Notes: generated by a model not told the origin, from the sequence alone. A DNA stretch of 64,000 nucleotides from VBAU01 sp036005185 (GCA_036005185.1 DASYQS010000006.1:1-64000); one strand, 5' to 3'. Positions 50,078 to 59,380 are shown, counted from the first letter of the stretch. Numbers and translations: made by a program.

Positions 50078-50584
50078 ATGCGCCCAGATTTAACACGTGT
50101 TCCATCATTTTATCACAATTATATTAATCAGGTTCCCGCCAACGATTTGATGACTGCTTTCAAAAATCAAACTCCGATTTTTATTGATTTCATAAAAAGC
50201 ATTCCCGCCAACAAGATCAATTATGCATATGCGCCAAACAAATGGACAATCAAAGAAATGCTTCAGCATATAATAGATGCTGAAAGAGTATTTTGTTACA
50301 GGGCGCTTCGGTTTGCCAGAAAAGATCCAACTCCTCTTCATGGTTTTGATGAAAATCTTTTTGCACAAAATTCAAAGGCTGATAAACGAAACTGGGATGA
50401 TTTAATTGAGGAATTTAAAATAGTACGGTTGGCAACCGAGTGGTTGTATCGCTCATTCGATGACGAGCAGTTAGAGGCAACTGGCGTTGCAAATAACGCT
50501 TCGAATTATGTTCTTGCCTTTGGCTATATATCAATAGGCCATTCCATTCATCACACGAATATTATTAAAGAGCGGTATTTATAA
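50078..50584 (+). CDS. DinB-like metal-dependent protein
   Basis: 168 aa four-helix-bundle protein of the DinB/YfiT family. The three metal-binding histidines are in WTIKEMLQHIIDAERVFCYRALRFARKDPTPL (first His) and YISIGHSIHHTNIIKERYL (last pair), the usual H...H-x3-H layout. Many members are thiol S-transferases using bacillithiol or similar; the substrate here is unknown. It follows the S9 peptidase by 18 bp and is likely co-transcribed. A bidirectional terminator follows. Confidence 0.9.
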   Translation: MRPDLTRVPSFYHNYINQVPANDLMTAFKNQTPIFIDFIKSIPANKINYAYAPNKWTIKEMLQHIIDAERVFCYRALRFARKDPTPLHGFDENLFAQNSKADKRNWDDLIEEFKIVRLATEWLYRSFDDEQLEATGVANNASNYVLAFGYISIGHSIHHTNIIKERYL

Positions 50585-50589
50585 TAACA

Positions 50590-50618
50590 AAAAAGCTCCG
50601 TTTGTAACGGAGCTTTTT
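50590..50618. terminator. Bidirectional intrinsic terminator
   Basis: AAAAAGCTCCGTT (50590-50602) and AACGGAGCTTTTT (50606-50618) form a 13-bp stem with a 3-nt loop. Poly-A and poly-T flanks make it serve both the DinB gene (plus) and prc (minus), which converge here. Confidence 0.92.
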
Positions 50619-50634
50619 CTTAAAATATCTTGAA

Positions 50635-52776
50635 TTAAAATGCTTTTGCGGGTTGTTTAGAAGTTTGTGCAAGATTTTTTTGATTTATCATATCATTCAT
50701 CACTTTTACAGCCTGGTCGAGATAAATGTCCTTTGTGAGGCCTTTCAACCAATTATTAAATCTTTCTTGCTTTATTTTATCATTTGCAAACATGTTTTCA
50801 TCTCTTGGAACAAAAGAAATATCTAAAGAATCTTTTGATTTTTCCAATGTTTCGTTCTGTTTCACTGTTGCTTGAATCGCTTTTTCTTCTTGGCGATATT
50901 TGTCTAATCGCAAAGAACGTTCTTTGTCCTTTTGCTTCTCAAGCCACTCTGAGTTTGCTTTAATTGTTTTGAATATATCGCTGTTGTTTAGCCTGTCCTG
51001 CTCAAGTCTTTTTATAGTGGCAACATCATAACCGGGATTCCAAGGGCTGTAATTTGCTTTTGATATTTCATCCCACGGTAATGCGTCTGAATCATCTTTT
51101 TCCCTTAACTTAAGCTGTTCATATTTATCTGACAAAACTATATCTGAAGAAACGCCTTTCAATTGAGTTGATCCGCCATTGATACGATAAAATTTTTGCA
51201 AGGTCAATTTAATAGTTCCTAACTCAGAATTTGAGCCCAATAAATTTGAGGCAAAATCAAGGCCTATATTGCGTTGCACTGTTCCTTTTCCATATGTAGA
51301 AGTACTTCCTATGATTATTCCGCGGTTATAATCTTGAATAGCTGCCGCAAAAATTTCAGAGGCCGAAGCGCTAAATTCGTTTACCATAACAGCTAAAGGA
51401 CCATCATACAAAACAGAACGATCCTTATCCCTTAATACCTGCGGTAGTTTTCCTTCACGATCTTTAACCTGAACGATCGGACCTTCTTCAATAAACAATC
51501 CGGCCATCTGAACTACATCATATAATGAACCACCTCCATTGTTGCGCAGATCCATAATAATACCATCCACTTTTTCTTCTTTCAGCTTCATAATTTCTTT
51601 AGCAACGTCAGCAGAGCAGCGGGCGCCGTTTGAGTGTTCAAAATCGGCATAAAATTCAGGCAGATAAATGTATCCAATCTTTTCTGAACCATTCTTTACA
51701 ATAGCGCTACGAGCAAAAGTTTCCTCCTGTACGATTTTAGCACGGATCAATGAAATTACTTTTACAGAACCATCGGATTTTTTAAGAGTAAGTTTTACTT
51801 CAGTTCCCTCTGATCCACGTATTAGTTTTACAGCATCTTCAACAACATATCCAGTAAGGTCAACCGGTTCATTGCTGCCTTGAGCTACTTTAAGAATAAT
51901 ATCTCCTACCTGTACTTCTCCTGATTTCCATGCGGGTGTGCCCGTTACAAGACTTGCAATCTTGATATTTCCATCGTCGTACGCTAATTGCGCGCCAATG
52001 CCGAAAAAACTACCACTCATTTGCTCATCGAAATAACGTTTGTCAACCGGTGGGAAAAACTCGGTGTGGGGGTCCATTGCTGTGGTAATGTCATTTACAA
52101 ATATGCTGAACTTATCATCATCTGAAAATTTATGACGGTAACGATCAAAGGTCCGGTTCATCGCTCTTCTTACTTTTTCTCTGGCATCTTTTTCTAATTC
52201 TTCATCTGTTTTTGCAACAAAATTCTCTTTGCCTTTATTTTTTTCCCTTATATCCGCTGACTCAGCATAGCGATCAAGAGCAAGATATTTTAAACGCTTT
52301 CTCCATGCCTCTCGCAAATCGCTTTCTGTTGCCGATACTTTTAATTTATCATCATTGAGGTTAATTGTTTCGTCAACCGTGTAATTGAAAGGCTGATCCA
52401 GTATCTGATTATAGATTTTTGCGACTTCCTCAATTCTTTTGTTAAATATCTGACCAGCAGCTAAAAAGAATTCTACAGGTGCATCACCCTTGATCTCATC
52501 ATCGATCTTTGTTTCATACTTTTTCAGCGCATCATAATCAGTCTGCAGAAAAATATTTTTATCGGGATCCAGATCATTCAAATATTTTTTGAAGATCTTT
52601 TTTGAAAACTCATCATTGATATCCTTAGGGCTATAGTGTGCTTCTGCCAGCATTTGCCCTACATTTCTCAGAATTTTTTCATACTTCGAGGGCGGATTTG
52701 AGCTTTTTCCAAGGGATTGGAAAGCAAGAAAAGTACCTGTAACCAGGAGCATCACTAGGATCGGGAGTCGTTTCAT
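50635..52776 (-). CDS. prc: Tail-specific protease (Prc, S41 family)
   Basis: 713 aa from the ATG at 52776 (another at 52785). Signal/anchor MKRLPILVMLLVTGTFLAFQ; a ~200-aa N-terminal helical domain (YLNDLDPDKNIFLQTDYDALKKYE, LKYLALDRYAESAD); PDZ (IGAQLAYDDGNIKIASLVTGTPAWKSGEVQVGDIILKV); S41 core with MDLRNNGGGSLYDVVQMAGLF, SASASEIFAAAIQDYNRG and STYGKGTVQRN (Ser/Lys dyad); and a C-terminal DUF3340-type region (SDALPWDEISKANYSPW). It degrades misfolded or tagged periplasmic proteins. Upstream ATG 52806 lies before the predicted transcript start and is rejected. Confidence 0.94.
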   Translation of the reverse strand: MKRLPILVMLLVTGTFLAFQSLGKSSNPPSKYEKILRNVGQMLAEAHYSPKDINDEFSKKIFKKYLNDLDPDKNIFLQTDYDALKKYETKIDDEIKGDAPVEFFLAAGQIFNKRIEEVAKIYNQILDQPFNYTVDETINLNDDKLKVSATESDLREAWRKRLKYLALDRYAESADIREKNKGKENFVAKTDEELEKDAREKVRRAMNRTFDRYRHKFSDDDKFSIFVNDITTAMDPHTEFFPPVDKRYFDEQMSGSFFGIGAQLAYDDGNIKIASLVTGTPAWKSGEVQVGDIILKVAQGSNEPVDLTGYVVEDAVKLIRGSEGTEVKLTLKKSDGSVKVISLIRAKIVQEETFARSAIVKNGSEKIGYIYLPEFYADFEHSNGARCSADVAKEIMKLKEEKVDGIIMDLRNNGGGSLYDVVQMAGLFIEEGPIVQVKDREGKLPQVLRDKDRSVLYDGPLAVMVNEFSASASEIFAAAIQDYNRGIIIGSTSTYGKGTVQRNIGLDFASNLLGSNSELGTIKLTLQKFYRINGGSTQLKGVSSDIVLSDKYEQLKLREKDDSDALPWDEISKANYSPWNPGYDVATIKRLEQDRLNNSDIFKTIKANSEWLEKQKDKERSLRLDKYRQEEKAIQATVKQNETLEKSKDSLDISFVPRDENMFANDKIKQERFNNWLKGLTKDIYLDQAVKVMNDMINQKNLAQTSKQPAKAF

Positions 52777-52810
52777 ATTTGTCATATATTTTAATGCTTT
52801 AAGCATAATC

Positions 52811-52818
52811 CAAAAATA
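52811..52818 (-). promoter_or_regulatory. -7 box (TATTTTTG) of prc
   Basis: Perfect TAnnTTTG on the minus strand; transcription would start near 52804, which decides for the ATG at 52785/52776 rather than 52806. Confidence 0.5.
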
Positions 52819-52974
52819 ACGTAAAAACGGAGGATTTCGTACTCTTTAAAGCTTTTAACCAATCTTTTTGATGAAAGGTTTCCGCTCACTAATTACTATC
52901 GGTTGTTCTGTATTGTCGTCAACTAAAGAAAAAATTATACCAGTAACCAGAAACCAAAAACGGGAGCTTTTATA

Positions 52975-52982
52975 TATCTTTG
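52975..52982 (+). promoter_or_regulatory. -7 box (TATCTTTG) of tRNA-His
   Basis: Perfect TAnnTTTG, 15 bp before the 5' end of tRNA-His. No TTTG at the -33 spacing. Confidence 0.55.
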
Positions 52983-52996
52983 TCGCCCAAAAACAC

Positions 52997-53071
52997 GGTG
53001 GCTGTAGCTCAGTTGGTTAGAGCATCAGATTGTGGTTCTGAGGGTCGTGGGTTCGAAGCCCATCAGTCACC
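52997..53071 (+). tRNA. tRNA-His(GUG)
   Basis: 75 nt including the His-specific extra G-1 at 52997, which can pair with discriminator C at 53071. Acceptor GTGGCTG/CAGTCAC, D-stem GCTC/GAGC, anticodon stem TCAGA/TCTGA with loop TTGTGGT (anticodon GTG), T-stem GTGGG/CCCAT with loop TTCGAAG. CCA is not encoded. A terminator follows at once. Confidence 0.97.
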
Positions 53072-53075
53072 CTGT

Positions 53076-53110
53076 AAATCCCGATACGATTACGAATCGG
53101 GATTTTGTTT
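53076..53110 (+). terminator. Terminator of tRNA-His
   Basis: AAATCCCGAT (53076-53085) and ATCGGGATTT (53096-53105) form a 10-bp stem, followed by TGTTTTT. Confidence 0.88.
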
Positions 53111-53116
53111 TTCTAA

Positions 53117-53597
53117 CTGAATCTTACGGCCTCGTGGTGGTTGTTCCTCATACCTATTTCGTTAGCATTTGGTTGCTGGCTTGTTATCAAGCTTTTTTTT
53201 ACAATCATTTTTCATCCTTATAAGCCCAGAACAATTTTGGTCTTTAGAGTGCAGGCATTTTAAACAGTTCATTCACTCAAAAAAGTTTTTATTACAGAAT
53301 TAGAGACCATGTTTCCCAATATTACGCGCAACTATGCGTCTAATCTGCAACTGAATTGAATATTGAGCAGCTCGTGTCTCAAAAATAGCTGCTATTTCAA
53401 TAAATGATGTTGAAGCTACATTTCGCAAAAATCTTTCAAGGGAAATAAAATTTGCCGGGCTAATAAGCACACTCATCGGTACATTCATTGGATTGATCGT
53501 TATGTTAATCATATTTTACATCAAATGGCCAGAATTTCGCAAGGTTTTTCTTCTACAATCGTCAAACCACTTATCAATTTGTAACGACTGGGGTTAA
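53117..53597 (+). pseudogene. Decayed DUF445 family membrane protein gene
   Basis: Plus-strand remnant. It first encodes SWWLFLIPISLAFGCWLVIKLFF and IIFHPYKPRTILVFRVQAF, the start of DUF445 proteins (LIP..SAF.GW..N..AIK.LFHP.KP...L.F..QG), up to a TAA at 53261. In the same frame it continues VHSLKKVFITELETMFPNITRNYASNLQ (53267-53350), then shifts to LNIEQLVSQK (ending at a TAG near 53384), then to IAAISINDVEATFRKNLSREIKFAGLISTLIGTFIGLIVMLIIFYIKW, ending at 53597. Restoring one A at each shift rejoins NLQTELNIEQLVSQKIAAIS. About 80 central residues are missing relative to the ~200-aa Bacteroidota family form, so it is a pseudogene. Confidence 0.82.
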
Positions 53598-53635
53598 AAG
53601 ATTTAAGACATTTGCACCCAATTAAAAAATTCATA

Positions 53636-56311
53636 ATGAGAAAATTTCTATCTGTAGTTACGGCCTTATTAATTTCTGCATTAATCTTCGCTCAAATGCC
53701 AGGCGGCAATCGAGGCGGCATGGCACAGCAGTTGAACGGAGGTTTTTATGGTAAAGTACTTGATTCTATAACCGGTAAACCCATTGAAGCGGCCTCCATA
53801 CAATTAATTCAAAACAGACTTGACACTGCCACAAAAAAAAGGAAAGAAGTTATCATCGGCGGTATGCTTACAAAGGCAAATGGTCAATTTAGCATTGAAG
53901 GTGTGCCAGTTATGGGACAATATAAGCTTAAAATCACTGCCATAGGATTTAAGAATTATGAAAAAAATGTTTCATTGATCGATATGAATAGTTTCCGTAA
54001 TAATAATGCTGGAAACCAGGACATGGCTAGTTTGCTGGGCAATTTTGATAAAGACCTTGGAAATATTAAACTGGAGATCGATCAAAAAGTTCTTGGCAAT
54101 GTAACCGTAACCGGAACAAAACCTTTGGTGCAGCTCGGCATTGACCGCAAAATCTATAATGTAGAAAAAGATTTAAGTGCTGCGGGAGGAACTGCGGCAG
54201 ATGTAATGAAAAATGTTCCATCGGTTTCAGTAGATATTGATGGAAATGTAACACTTCGCAACAGCAGCCCTCAGATCTATGTTGATGGACGACCTACCAC
54301 TCTTACGCTTGATCAAATCCCTGCCGACCAAATAGCCAGTGTAGAAGTGATCACCAATCCTTCTGCAAAATTTGATGCTTCCGGCGGCACAGCAGGTATT
54401 TTAAATATTGTATTAAAGAAAAATCGTAAAGCTGGATATAATGGCAATATTCGAGCAGGCGTAGATATGCGGGGAAAAGTAAATGGAGGAGGTGATATAA
54501 ATGTACGTCAGGGTAAAGTGAACTTCTTTGCCAACGCAAACTATGGTCAACGAAAATCTATTTCAAGAGGAACAACTGATAGATATACATTTTTAAAAAA
54601 TCCATTTACAAATCTTCATCAAGAAGATAAAACAGTGAACCAGGGCTATTTTGCATTTGGCAGAGTTGGCCTTGATTTTTTTATGGATAATCGGAACACT
54701 TTTACTGTTTCGGGAATTGCCGTGCATGGACATTTTAAATCAAATGTAAACAGCGATATTTTTGTTGACACTCTTTCTGGCATTAATAAAACTTCTTACA
54801 CGAACCGTACTTCACATAGCGAAGGAATATTTAATAATCGGGGTGGTGTTTTGAGTTATCTTCACAATTTTCCTAAAAACGGTCATCAATTAACCGCAGA
54901 CTTGAACTACAATAAAAGCAGGAACGAGAATTCGAATGATGTAGCCAATTTCATTTACCCCGTATATGGAAATCCTCAATCGAGAATTTACAATCAGCAA
55001 CAGATCGGTGGAGGCACCAACGAGCAACTGACCGCACAAACCGATTATACAAATCCTATCAACGATAAAACAAAATTTGAAACAGGCGCAAGGATGACGC
55101 AGCGCAAAGTTGCAAGTCAAACAGATGTTGCACAGGTTCTTCCCGACAAAACAATCATTTTATTGCCACCGCTTTCATCAAACTATAGTTATACTGACCG
55201 GGTGTATGCAGGCTATGCGACATATAGCAGCAGAATAAAAGAGAACTTTGGTTACCAATTAGGTTTACGGCTCGAAAGTTCAGATTATTCGGGAACAGTA
55301 CATACCAGTGTAAAGAATGGATCTGGTTTTAAAGACACTGCCAGCAAATACAGCAATAGCTATGCGATAAGTTTCTTCCCCAGTGTATTTCTTTCTGAAA
55401 AATTAAAGCACAATCAGGAATTACAATTGAATTATAGCAGACGGATCAATCGACCAAATTTCTTCCAATTATTTCCATTCACAGATTATTCCGATTCACT
55501 TAACTTAAGCAGAGGTAATCCAAACCTGAAGCCGGAGTTCACGAACTCCATTGAAGTATCCTATCAAAAAACCTTTCCAAAAAATAATAGCTTGTTAATA
55601 TCAGCCTATTATAAGCATACCGATGATTTAATCACCCGTTATCAATCAAGTGAAATCAATCCTTTAACAGATTCAACTGTTTTTATAAACACATTTATCA
55701 ATGCTAATTCAAGTTTTGTAGGAGGCATGGAGTTTATTTCAAAGAATAAGATCGCACAATGGTGGGATTTAACCACAAACCTGAATCTTTATACTTCAAA
55801 AATAAATGATGACAATGTAACTACTGTTGATCAGGTTTATAGTTGGTTTGGGAAAATTAATAACAATTTTAAGCTGCCAAAAAACTTTACTCTTCAATTA
55901 TCTGGTGACTACACATCAAAAACTGTATTGGCGCCGGGTGGAAGCGCAAGCAGCGGGGGTGGCGGAATGGGCGGAGGTCGTGGAGGTTTTGGCCCTTCAA
56001 TTAGTGGCAATGCTCAAGGTTATTCAAAACCGACTTATGGAGTTGATGCTGCTCTTAGATACGAGTTTCTCAAAAATAAAGTGGCTTCACTCACTTTAAG
56101 TGTAAGCGATATTTTTAAAACAAGGAAGAATGATGTTTACACCCAATCGGACGATTTTACACAGCATGCTTTGCGCACTCGCGATGCACAATTTTTTCGC
56201 TTAAATTTTGCCGTAAGATTTGGAAAGTTTGATGTGGCCTTATTCAAGAAGAAAAATATCAGGGGCGATCAGGAAAATATGCAGAACAGCATGCAAGGCG
56301 TACAACAATAA
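53636..56311 (+). CDS. Outer-membrane beta-barrel protein, TonB-dependent receptor type
   Basis: 891 aa from the ATG at 53636 (signal MRKFLSVVTALLISALIFAQ). A carboxypeptidase-regulatory-like domain follows (GGFYGKVLDSITGKPIEAASIQLIQ...GQFSIEGVPVMGQYKLKITAIGFKNYEKNVSL, ~40-130), then a plug-like region (YNVEKDLSAAGGTAADVMKNVPSVSVDIDGNVTLRNSSPQIYVDGRPTTLTLDQIPADQIASVEVITNPSAKFDASGGTAGILNIVLKK), then a barrel of the OMP_b-brl_3 type ending in FFRLNFAVRFGKFDVALF. A Gly-rich loop (GGSASSGGGGMGGGRGGFG) is near the end. Ligand unknown; no SusD partner, so not a Sus system. Confidence 0.9.
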   Translation: MRKFLSVVTALLISALIFAQMPGGNRGGMAQQLNGGFYGKVLDSITGKPIEAASIQLIQNRLDTATKKRKEVIIGGMLTKANGQFSIEGVPVMGQYKLKITAIGFKNYEKNVSLIDMNSFRNNNAGNQDMASLLGNFDKDLGNIKLEIDQKVLGNVTVTGTKPLVQLGIDRKIYNVEKDLSAAGGTAADVMKNVPSVSVDIDGNVTLRNSSPQIYVDGRPTTLTLDQIPADQIASVEVITNPSAKFDASGGTAGILNIVLKKNRKAGYNGNIRAGVDMRGKVNGGGDINVRQGKVNFFANANYGQRKSISRGTTDRYTFLKNPFTNLHQEDKTVNQGYFAFGRVGLDFFMDNRNTFTVSGIAVHGHFKSNVNSDIFVDTLSGINKTSYTNRTSHSEGIFNNRGGVLSYLHNFPKNGHQLTADLNYNKSRNENSNDVANFIYPVYGNPQSRIYNQQQIGGGTNEQLTAQTDYTNPINDKTKFETGARMTQRKVASQTDVAQVLPDKTIILLPPLSSNYSYTDRVYAGYATYSSRIKENFGYQLGLRLESSDYSGTVHTSVKNGSGFKDTASKYSNSYAISFFPSVFLSEKLKHNQELQLNYSRRINRPNFFQLFPFTDYSDSLNLSRGNPNLKPEFTNSIEVSYQKTFPKNNSLLISAYYKHTDDLITRYQSSEINPLTDSTVFINTFINANSSFVGGMEFISKNKIAQWWDLTTNLNLYTSKINDDNVTTVDQVYSWFGKINNNFKLPKNFTLQLSGDYTSKTVLAPGGSASSGGGGMGGGRGGFGPSISGNAQGYSKPTYGVDAALRYEFLKNKVASLTLSVSDIFKTRKNDVYTQSDDFTQHALRTRDAQFFRLNFAVRFGKFDVALFKKKNIRGDQENMQNSMQGVQQ

Positions 56312-56331
56312 TCGGATATTAAACAATATTT

Positions 56332-56357
56332 ACCCCCGCTTTTTTGCGGGGTTTTTT
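56332..56357 (+). terminator. Intrinsic terminator after the OM receptor
   Basis: CCCCGC (56334-56339) pairs with GCGGGG (56346-56351) around a T-rich loop and is followed by T6. Confidence 0.85.
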
Positions 56358-56399
56358 GTTGAAAAGATTTCTGTTTCTTTGCCACTGCCAAATCAAGCC

Positions 56400-57488
56400 T
56401 TGAAAAAAATTTATTTTACTGTCACTAATGATCTTGTCTATGATCAGCGAATGAACCGCATTTGTTCTTCGCTGGCTAAAAATGGATTTGATGTTACCTT
56501 GATAGGCAGAAAGCTTAAACATTCGCCGCCTCTAAAAAAGGAAAGCTATAAACAAAAGCGCATACGATGTTGGTTCACTAAGGGTAAGCTGTTTTACTTT
56601 GAATATAATTTACGCCTCTCCAATTTTTTGATGCTGAAAAAAATGGATGCAATTTGTGCCATTGATCTTGATACGATTATTCCTTGTCATACCGTCTCAG
56701 TTTTTAAACGTATACCTCGAGTATATGATGCTCACGAACTTTTTACCGGATTAAAAGAAGTGGTTACCAGACCTCTTGTTAAAAAGATGTGGACACAAGT
56801 TGAAAAAAGAGTTGTTCCAAAATTTAAATATGGCTATACCGTAAGCGAAAGCATTGCTGAAGAATTTAATCGCCGTTATGGAGTAAATTATAAGACCATC
56901 AGGAATATCCCCGCTTTAAGGCCCCTTACTAATTCCGCCGCAACAGAACCATTTATTTTGTATCAGGGAGCAGTAAATGAAGCCAGGGGATTTGAATATT
57001 TGATACCTGCTATGAAAGTGGTCAACTGCAAATTGGTGATCTGCGGCGATGGCAATTTTATGGATCAGTTAAAAGAATTGATCCTTAAAAATCAAGTTAC
57101 CCATAAAGTTGAATTAAAAGGAATGCTATTGCCAGATGAATTATGGAAAATAGCGCAGCAGGCCACAATTGGAGTTGCCTTCCCTGAAAACACAGGAATC
57201 AATCAATATCTGGCTTTGCCCAATAAGTTTTTTGATTATATACATGCTGGCCTGCCTCAAATAACCGTCGATTATCCTGAATACAAAAAAATAAATGATA
57301 AATATCATATCGCCATCCTTGTAAATAATATTGAGCCAAAAACAATTGCAACTTCAATAAACAATTTGCTGGCTGATACTGTTCTATTAGAGCAACTAAA
57401 ACAAAACTGCATAAAAGCCAGGGAGGAGTTGAACTGGCAAAATGAGGAAAAGAAATTGATCCGGTTTTACCAAAATATTTTTTCTTGA
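56400..57488 (+). CDS. Glycosyltransferase (GT4-like)
   Basis: 362 aa from TTG at 56400. The frame is open far upstream into the previous gene and terminator, but similarity begins at LKKIYFTVTNDLVYDQRMNRICSSLAKNGFDVTLIGR, the normal N-terminal Rossmann start, and a TTTCTTTG box lies at 56374-56381. PRVYDAHELFTGLKEV and YGYTVSESIAEEFNRRYG form the first domain; PFILYQGAVNEARGFEYLIPAM, KLVICGDGNFMDQL and KGMLLPDELWKIAQQATIGVAFPEN the second (GT-B, nucleotide-sugar side). It adds sugar to an unknown acceptor, probably a surface polysaccharide. Overlaps the next glycosyltransferase by 4 bp. Confidence 0.88.
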   Translation: MKKIYFTVTNDLVYDQRMNRICSSLAKNGFDVTLIGRKLKHSPPLKKESYKQKRIRCWFTKGKLFYFEYNLRLSNFLMLKKMDAICAIDLDTIIPCHTVSVFKRIPRVYDAHELFTGLKEVVTRPLVKKMWTQVEKRVVPKFKYGYTVSESIAEEFNRRYGVNYKTIRNIPALRPLTNSAATEPFILYQGAVNEARGFEYLIPAMKVVNCKLVICGDGNFMDQLKELILKNQVTHKVELKGMLLPDELWKIAQQATIGVAFPENTGINQYLALPNKFFDYIHAGLPQITVDYPEYKKINDKYHIAILVNNIEPKTIATSINNLLADTVLLEQLKQNCIKAREELNWQNEEKKLIRFYQNIFS

Positions 57489-58609
57489 GTCGTCATTTAC
57501 ACATCGTTTGCCTTGATGCGCCCTATCCGCTCGATTATGGCGGCGCTGTTGATATGTACGGAAAAATTAAAGCTTTGCATAAAGCAGGCATTAAAATCCA
57601 TCTTCATTATTTCGATTATAAGAATCGTGGTGGTATTGAAGAATTAAATAATTACTGCGAAACGATTCGAGGCTATAAAAGAAAAATTGGCCGCAAGGGG
57701 TTCTCTTTTACAATTCCATATATCGTTTCCTCAAGAGTCAACGACGAATTGATTTTCAATTTGAATAAAGACAATTACCCGGTCATCATTGAGGGCGTTC
57801 ATTGTACAGGAATTTTGGATGCAATTATTGCTAGCAAAAGAAAGATAATGGTGAGACTGCATAACGATGAAAATCTATATTACAAAAAATTAGCTCATTA
57901 CGAAGGCAATCTTTTGAAAAAAATGTATTTTTTAAATGAAAGCAGGCTGCTGAAAAAATACCAGGCTGGGTTACCCAAGGATTGTTTGTACGTCTGTGTC
58001 TCAAAGAAAGATGCCAGTACGTTTACTGAAAAATATAAATTGCCTAAAGTTGAGTTCTTACCCGTCTTTGTTTGTTGGTCACAAGTAAATTGCCAGGAAG
58101 GAATTGGAAATTTTTGTCTCTATCACGGAAATTTATCGGTTGCAGAAAATGAAAAAGCGGCTTGTTGGTTATTGGATAAAGTATTTACAAAAATCAAAGT
58201 TCCTCTTGTCATTGCGGGGAAGAATCCATCGAGACGATTGAGTAAATGGGCCCATTTATGCCAGCACACTTGCCTTGTTGCTGACCCTTCAGAAAAAGAA
58301 ATAAACGATCTTGTACAAAAAGCTCATATTAATATATTGCCCTCATTTAATAATACAGGCGTTAAACTAAAAATGTTGCATGCGCTATACAGAGGCCGCC
58401 ATTGCGTGGTCAACGACGCCGCTGTTGAAGGATCTGAGCTGGAAGCAACCTGTCATATTGGAAACAACGCCAATGCCCTTGCTTCAATTATTTTGCAGCT
58501 ATACCACCAGCCATTTGGAGAGGAAGAAATAAGATTGCGAAAAAAGATTTTGGGCGATATGTTTGACAATGAAGAACAGGCACAAAAAATTATTGCATGG
58601 TTATATTAG
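57485..58609 (+). CDS. Glycosyltransferase (GT-B fold)
   Basis: 374 aa. HLHIVCLDAPYPLDYGGAVDMYGKIKALHKAGIKIHLHYF is the N-terminal Rossmann domain with the Gly-rich sugar-acceptor loop; YHGNLSVAENEKAACWLLDKVF, VPLVIAGKNPSRRL and ADPSEKEINDLVQKAHINILPSFNNTGVKLKMLHALYRGRHCVVN form the donor-binding domain (the Glu of the classic E-x7-E motif is not obvious). Starts at TTG 57485, whose TTGA overlaps the stop of the preceding glycosyltransferase, so the two are coupled and likely act in one pathway. Its 3' end overlaps the convergent FtsE-like gene by 20 bp. Confidence 0.86.
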   Translation: MSRHLHIVCLDAPYPLDYGGAVDMYGKIKALHKAGIKIHLHYFDYKNRGGIEELNNYCETIRGYKRKIGRKGFSFTIPYIVSSRVNDELIFNLNKDNYPVIIEGVHCTGILDAIIASKRKIMVRLHNDENLYYKKLAHYEGNLLKKMYFLNESRLLKKYQAGLPKDCLYVCVSKKDASTFTEKYKLPKVEFLPVFVCWSQVNCQEGIGNFCLYHGNLSVAENEKAACWLLDKVFTKIKVPLVIAGKNPSRRLSKWAHLCQHTCLVADPSEKEINDLVQKAHINILPSFNNTGVKLKMLHALYRGRHCVVNDAAVEGSELEATCHIGNNANALASIILQLYHQPFGEEEIRLRKKILGDMFDNEEQAQKIIAWLY

Positions 58610-59279
58610 CGTTATCTATGACTCTACCTCTTTCTGTTCGCACCATTCTTGCCGGAAATTTTTGAATAACGATATAATCGTGGGTAGCCATGATAACTGA
58701 AGTACCAAAATCTCTTGCAATGTGAAATAATAATTGCATGATCTCATCAGAAGTTTCGGGATCAAGGTTGCCTGTAGGTTCATCCGCCAAAATAACTTTG
58801 GGGGAGTTGAGCAAGGCTCTGGCAATGTCAACCCTTTGCTGCTCGCCCCCGCTCAATTCAAAAGGCATCTTAAACCCTTTTGCTTTTAAGCCAACCTTAT
58901 CAAGAACATCCATGATCTTTTCATCCATCATTTTTTCATTTGTCCACCCGGTTGCTCTTAAAACAAATTTCAGGTTATCATTTACGTTGCGGTCGGTAAG
59001 CAGTTGAAAATCTTGGAACACTACTCCTAATGTACGGCGCAGGTAAGGAACTTTTTTCCAGTCCAATCCCGACAGGTCATACCCTGCCACTCTCCCCTGT
59101 CCTTCTCGTAAAGGTAATTCTCCATACAATGTTTTTAATAAACTCGATTTACCTGTGCCCGTTTTTCCCACCAAATAAACAAATTCACCTCTATGTACAG
59201 CAAGATTTACATCTTGCAGTATCAGGTTATCGCCCTGAAAAATAGCTGCATGCTTTAGTTCAATAATTACTTCTACCAT
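58590..59279 (-). CDS. ftsE: FtsE-like ABC transporter ATP-binding protein
   Basis: 229 aa from the ATG at 59279. Walker A is GKTGTGKSSLL, the Q-loop is GVVFQDFQLLTDRNVNDNLKF, the signature is LSGGEQQRVDIARALL, Walker B is VILADEPTGNLD, and the H-loop is IMATHDY. RNVNDNLKFVLRATG and the overall length match FtsE, the cytosolic ATPase that with FtsX activates cell-wall hydrolases at the septum. ftsX is not adjacent, as is usual in Bacteroidota, so a LolD-like role is the alternative. The stop overlaps the glycosyltransferase gene on the other strand. Confidence 0.87.
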   Translation of the reverse strand: MVEVIIELKHAAIFQGDNLILQDVNLAVHRGEFVYLVGKTGTGKSSLLKTLYGELPLREGQGRVAGYDLSGLDWKKVPYLRRTLGVVFQDFQLLTDRNVNDNLKFVLRATGWTNEKMMDEKIMDVLDKVGLKAKGFKMPFELSGGEQQRVDIARALLNSPKVILADEPTGNLDPETSDEIMQLLFHIARDFGTSVIMATHDYIVIQKFPARMVRTERGRVIDNANITMQ

Positions 59280-59380
59280 TCTATTCAATTGATTGTGCAA
59301 AATAAATTAAAGTCGGTAAGCATTTGGCAAAAATTTTTCAAAAAAAGGAAATTACTTATATCTTCATAAAAAGCTTTACC

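Noticed and set aside
53300..53512. 70-codon minus-strand frame after tRNA-His
   Set aside because: It is antisense to the DUF445 remnant, which explains the sequence far better.
56220..56399. Upstream 60 codons in frame with the first glycosyltransferase
   Set aside because: They overlap the end of the OM receptor gene and its terminator; similarity starts at 56400.
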